Of a stretch of 64,000 bases of DNA, positions 59,333 through 64,000 are shown in pieces. The position numbers were made by a program, and so were the translations under genes. The notes beneath the pieces were generated by a model that saw only the letters and a list, made by a program, of their open reading frames with translations, had not been told where the DNA came from and ran no database searches. Position 1 is the stretch's first letter. The number at the start of each line of letters is the position of its first letter. Origin of the DNA: Ciona savignyi (lineage: Eukaryota; Chordata; Ascidiacea; Phlebobranchia; Cionidae); the NCBI GenBank assembly GCA_000149265.1, contig AACT01015415.1:1-64000 (forward strand), given 5' to 3'.

Positions 59333-62300
59333 CCAAACGCTTCAATGCAAATTCATCTGTGCCGCCATCTAGCTTAGTTGGTGAGATCGTGGTCTTACCG
59401 AATACCTACTTTCAATATTAAAGAGTCCAGCGGTTAAGACACGAGAATAGGATGGTATACCGAACTACACCGAGCAGATAAGTTTTCTAACGCACCAGCA
59501 GACCATGAAAAAGTTGTTGAATCGAAGCCTCCCGCTAGATTTAGTTCCGGCCTTGAAGAACGTAGTTCGAATCCGTCGATAAAAGGTTTTAATAAAAAAA
59601 AACGGGGGAAACGTCTCGCTCATTTACAACTCCTTCAATAGCTCTGCACGAGGAACTACCGCGTTTGGATTAAACCTGCGTTTTCCAATCAAAGGGTATT
59701 ATAAACCTAATACATATTAACTGCATTTGGCTGCTTAGAATATCAATTAAAGAAACGGTGCATGATTTTTATATATCTTGGCGTTTTACCACAATTATTT
59801 TATTTGACTTTTTGCGCTACTTTTCCACTTACTTAACTCTTATGACATTGTCTCGACGTAAAGCACATAAACTGTTTTTATTGCAGTTTCCAATGTTATT
59901 ATACCTTTACATCATTAGAGGCTCTTTATCAGATAGTGGGTATAAAGGTGAACGACCATACGGGACGGAACTGGGTGTTACATCCTACTATTTGAACTAA
60001 AATATACAAAGGACCTTGTAAGTTAGGTAACCACATCTTATCTCAGACCAGTTTTATCTTTGTGAATGGAAAACCCAAGGGGGTTAACACACGGGTAATC
60101 GTCAGATCACTAATGGAAAACACATAAAATCATGTATATTTTAACGGCTAGGGTGTGCCTGTGCAAGTCCACGAGTTACCCACGACCCATTTAAGTGTCC
60201 AGGGAGCGTATGAAGGTAATAAAGGGTTGTAGCATTGTATTGCATACAATTATAACTAAAATAATTGTGTTAAACTATCTTGAGTATTATAGAATATTGT
60301 ATATCACCTGTTTAACCCGGTGAAAAGAAGACAGTGTCAGCATTATACATGTGTTATTGTTGGCTGTTTTTCCAGCATGACTTTAACAGGTTGTTGTTTC
60401 CTTCTAAACTTAGAAGAATAAAATCGATCGCTGTTTTGTTTTGTAATGACCCCACATACAAAACGTAACCATGCATTATATATATTGCTTAACTTGAATT
60501 TGTGGCGTAAAAAACGACATAAAAACCTTCCTTTTACCCAGTCCACGAATTATTTTACGCGAATAGAGATCCGCGCTTTACTTGGCGCTGTGAAAAGTAT
60601 GAAGAAACGCTTGATGATCTTTCATGTTGCAGTTGCAACAAATTTGTAAAGCATCAGTATCTCCAATAATATATCCAAGTATATAGCAATCTTTACAAAC
60701 ATTATGTATCAATATGTCCGTGGTATGGTCCGTCGCATTTCAGCCGAAAGGTTGCAGCTTCGAAACTGGTCGCTAGCTAGTCGGTTTTGTCCATTGGCAT
60801 GACACTTAACGATTAATGCCTGAATCCAGTGGATTAATGGTGGGGGGACGTGTAAATCATACACAACACACTGAAAAAGCTCCGGCGGTGGGAACGGGGT
60901 GACGATTACCCGTGTGTTTCCCTTTGATTTTCCCATTTACAGGGATAAAAAACAAATTTTTATTGGACATGATATACAGCTTAAAATAACCAAACGCCAA
61001 GTCATAACCGGGCCCGGGCTTAGTCTGCTGGTAAAATCAAGACTTCATATATTTTGGTGTCCAGCAATAACAGTGTCTGCATAGTGTTAGTTTGCTACGG
61101 TAAATAAGTTTTAAAATCTTAAGCCAAGAACTTGCAGAAACCAACGTACAATGACGTTGAACCAGTCACCCAGCTTCTCATAATACAAAATTAACCTGTA
61201 GTCAATTTGTAGTCGATGACATCAGACCAATTGCTTTTTATTTTTGCCACTTTTTTTAACAAAATTTTGGATTTTATTTTTAAACCGCCAATATTTCCGC
61301 AACACCTTCTTAAACAAAATCGCTCTCATTGTCTTAATAACCGATGACATAATTCGCGTTTTAAACTAATATGGAAAAATTGAGCAATATGATGTAATCT
61401 ATACCGCCATAAATAGCAATTTACATATTTGTTTATGACTGTAAATACAAGTGGATGCCAACGCCTTTACAAGGGTTACGTTTATCCGACTTAATATTTA
61501 CATATTACGCCTAATTTAAATATTGCCATATTATCTGTGGCGCTTTATTGTTTCGAGTGTTTCCTCGCGATGTCCTTTTTATTTTCCCAGTGTGCCACTT
61601 TTTATATTATTTTGAGTTTACATCCTACCGAGTATTCATTTATATTTATCAACCCTCGTGTTCTTTTGACATTAAAAATACTTAACTAACAAAATGGGAA
61701 CGAAGAGTTCTCCACGACTCTAATATCAGATCACAAATGTCTGTGTAGGTCACATCACCGAAAGGCAGCATAATCCCCACATATCCAACACCACTATGCA
61801 AGATCACCCGACCCCTAGTGCCCCCGCGCCCCCTGTTTTGACGCCCACAAAGGTCATGTGAATAGTTTTACTCCGTGATGTGACAAACGTGTATCTGTGC
61901 GCACGATATCTGTCCAGTTACGCAGAGTCGCTGCTAAAAAGAACCTTTTGGTTCTAACTCCAGGCGTGTCATGATGATGCTGATATGTTTTGTTTGTTTG
62001 CTTAGATTGTGCGGTGGCTGATCCGAAATAGCCGGGTGAAATCTACGCCGCTGATTGCAGGTAAATATTGAATCGTAAATACTGTTTCCTACCACGCGAA
62101 CATGGTATCAGATTGTAGCCGATTTTGAATGCTAGGTCCGCGCCCTCTGTGTTTATAAAACGTGCCCAGGGTTATGTTTTTACATCTACAATTTGGTCTA
62201 CCGTATTCTAGCTAAAGCGACGCCCGGAGCGAAGTGTGCTTGGTAATTAACGAAGAACTGTTTTCTTTCATCCGTATCTTCTGAAAGATAAGGTAATAGT

Positions 62301-62933
62301 TCACTTCGATGTCACCGACGAGCTTATCTTGAATATTTGTGTTTCTTAAAACAATTCGAGCAGTATAAAGGAGAGAGGATGAGGTATCTATTTCGCAGTG
62401 ATATTGACTTAAATATCTTGCACTGCAGTAGCTCTCAATCGCTGAGAAAGACCAATTTTCAAGCTTCGCACGTCATGCAGATAATTCCGTGTTATTATTC
62501 TGTATCTGTGATCACGAAATAGATATAACATCGCTTTAAAAAGTTATATTTTAGTGCAGCTAAATGATTTATAACGTCGTTACCCCACTTTATTAACCTT
62601 CGCTTTATTTACAACTTTATGAAATTTTAATCAGTTGCGCGAGCTGTTTACCAAGATTTGAAGATACTAAAGTAAAATATTATTTTTTCGCAACTAGCTG
62701 CATAAAACCCACAGCCTCCGGCTCGAAAAGTTAAAGTTGCTTCGTTTTACACTCGTGTGAGGCGGCAAATTGGTATCGACATCTATATTTAGTAAATCTA
62801 GTCGCGATTTGCGAGCACGATCGGTAGCATCGCAATCTCAATTAAAATAAACAAAGACAGAACTGCGAATGCGCTTCGTTTGCACATATGTTAACCAATT
62901 CATTGCATTCAGGTGTACTCGGAGTAAGACTAG
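59333..62933. other. Intergenic region with SINE remnants
   Basis: No gene supported. SINE-A pieces lie at 60045-60112 (minus, 3' end) and 60715-60955 (plus, head and body). A possible non-coding 5' exon of the next gene ends at a donor near 62060 (gattgcag|gtaaat). A 3' splice acceptor (cattgcattcag) ends near 62911, just before the next start codon. Confidence 0.35.
60715..60955 (+). repeat. SINE-A copy
   Basis: Head and body recognisable (ggttgcagcttcgaaactgg, gattaatgcctgaatccag, catttacagggataaaaa), moderately diverged. Confidence 0.6.
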
Positions 62934-64000
62934 ATGCGGGAGATGACTTTAATTGCGGGTTTGAATGACAGTTATGAATCTGGTACTTGGACGCCAACAG
63001 TACAAAGCTGGAGTGAGAACTCTACCGCTGACGGAATGAATCATGAAGAACATGGTCCGCCAGTGAAGTGGATAGTGTATGTCTCTATATCGTCGTTTAT
63101 ACTTCTCGTTGCAATATACTTTGTTGTAAGTCTCTGCACCTACATATTAGTCCTGGAGCGCAGGAGAAATGCATCAAGACGAGGCTCGAATTCCCACGCA
63201 AGTTCAACGCGTCATCCACGATTGACTCGATTCAGCAACGCGTTACGTCGACTTTGCGTTGCAGTTGCGTTCATCGTGCTACTTACTGCAATCTGTGGAT
63301 TCGCAGGTCTCCTGGTCTACAGTTTCAACTTCAATCTCAAGTATTGTGAGAACTTTGCCAAAGCACACCACGCTTTGCGCTCGGCCACTGAGATTTTGTT
63401 AAACACGATTCTATGGATGCGACAAAAGATCTTCTATCAGCATCCCGCCATGGCTCATCTGACCTCCACTGTGACAACCGCGATCAGCTGGGCTTTCTAT
63501 GTTATCATGATAATTTCAACGACATTTGCGTTCGTGACATTTGTGATTGGTTATCAAGCAATGGATGGTGCAGACATGACTTGTACTGTGCTGAAGAATG
63601 AAGTCATCAAGAGAATACCGAACGAGGCGATTCTAGGAGTCACGATCACACTGCTGGTTGCCTACCGTATCCTGTTCCTTGGCTTGCTCATTTACCCGCT
63701 TATTAAGCACGGGAGGCAGGTGAAATCGTCTAGTCTGGGGAAATCACACACAATTGAGCTCATGGGTCTTATTCGACGAGTACTGGTCGCTGATTGCTTA
63801 TGCATCACCATCTTTATAATCGTATCCGTGCTCACCAATGCACTTTACAGGGAATCAGTATTTCTATTGATCATGATCTGGGAAGGAGAGCTCGTGCTCG
63901 GGTTTGTGTTTATTATGTTGTCCTTTGTTGACTGGCGGCGACGATTATTCCCGTTCTGCCATAGAACCAGAGTTCCGGAACAATCCTCTCAAAGATCACA
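62934..64000 (+). CDS. Multi-pass membrane protein, GPCR-like topology, 5' part
   Basis: An ATG, with in-frame stops just upstream (taa and tag), opens a frame that runs 355 codons to the window edge without a stop. The N-terminus is hydrophilic with two N-glycosylation sequons (N11 NDS, N29 NST), so it is probably extracellular. Strongly hydrophobic segments lie at about 46-74, 106-130, 183-207, 232-257, 281-304 and 308-332. An amphipathic helix at 149-168 could be a seventh. I see no DRY, NPxxY or other class-defining receptor motif, and do not recognise the family. C138 and C217 could form an extracellular disulfide. An orphan receptor or transporter-like protein is possible. A basic cluster follows the last segment (DWRRRLF). 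Confidence 0.75.
   Translation, partial: MREMTLIAGLNDSYESGTWTPTVQSWSENSTADGMNHEEHGPPVKWIVYVSISSFILLVAIYFVVSLCTYILVLERRRNASRRGSNSHASSTRHPRLTRFSNALRRLCVAVAFIVLLTAICGFAGLLVYSFNFNLKYCENFAKAHHALRSATEILLNTILWMRQKIFYQHPAMAHLTSTVTTAISWAFYVIMIISTTFAFVTFVIGYQAMDGADMTCTVLKNEVIKRIPNEAILGVTITLLVAYRILFLGLLIYPLIKHGRQVKSSSLGKSHTIELMGLIRRVLVADCLCITIFIIVSVLTNALYRESVFLLIMIWEGELVLGFVFIMLSFVDWRRRLFPFCHRTRVPEQSSQRS

Overview
This is eukaryotic, AT-rich DNA with short spliced genes, and it most likely comes from an ascidian tunicate, probably Ciona. The protein genes are clear chordate or metazoan orthologues (FBXO7, TBC1D7, BORCS6, ZNF277, a TRIM-NHL protein). The introns are short, several start codons lie just downstream of a 3' splice site (compatible with cis- or spliced-leader trans-splicing), and the non-coding DNA is full of tRNA-derived SINEs and small hAT elements. 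Species is an inference; no alignment was run. Exon models were built by hand from splice sites, reading phase and remembered family sequences. In every model except one ZNF277 junction, and the unproven first exon of the lectin gene, the phases close exactly.

Layout: 0-5.8 kb is a complete 11-exon FBXO7 on the minus strand. It lies head-to-head with a plus-strand gene for a C-type-lectin-like membrane receptor whose tail carries one consensus ITIM and three related tyrosine motifs (6.1-7.2 kb). From 13.0 down to 7.5 kb, three minus-strand genes follow one another: BORCS6, an intronless TBC1D7 and CWC25. Two of these act at the lysosome (BORC and the TSC complex), and the arrangement could be an operon. 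From 13.4 to 25 kb lie tRNA-Pro copies (an inverted pair and a damaged third), three kinds of hAT-like miniature element with perfect 8-bp target duplications, a composite tandem repeat with a ~330-bp unit, a LINE relic, many SINEs and one small four-exon gene for a secreted arginine-rich peptide.

From 25.9 to 58.9 kb a single plus-strand gene, ZNF277, stretches over 33 kb. Its ninth intron is about 26.4 kb and contains, on the opposite strand, a whole TRIM-NHL ubiquitin ligase gene (47.87 to 31.96 kb). One ZNF277 exon reads only if a single extra G is ignored. A decayed DNA transposon sits 19 nt from a TRIM splice acceptor. The window ends in the 5' part of a multi-pass membrane protein gene (62.9-64.0 kb).

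I find no prokaryotic system, CRISPR array or intact autonomous transposon. The most novel items are the nested-gene arrangement, the arginine-rich secreted peptide, the lectin receptor and the layered repeat insertions.
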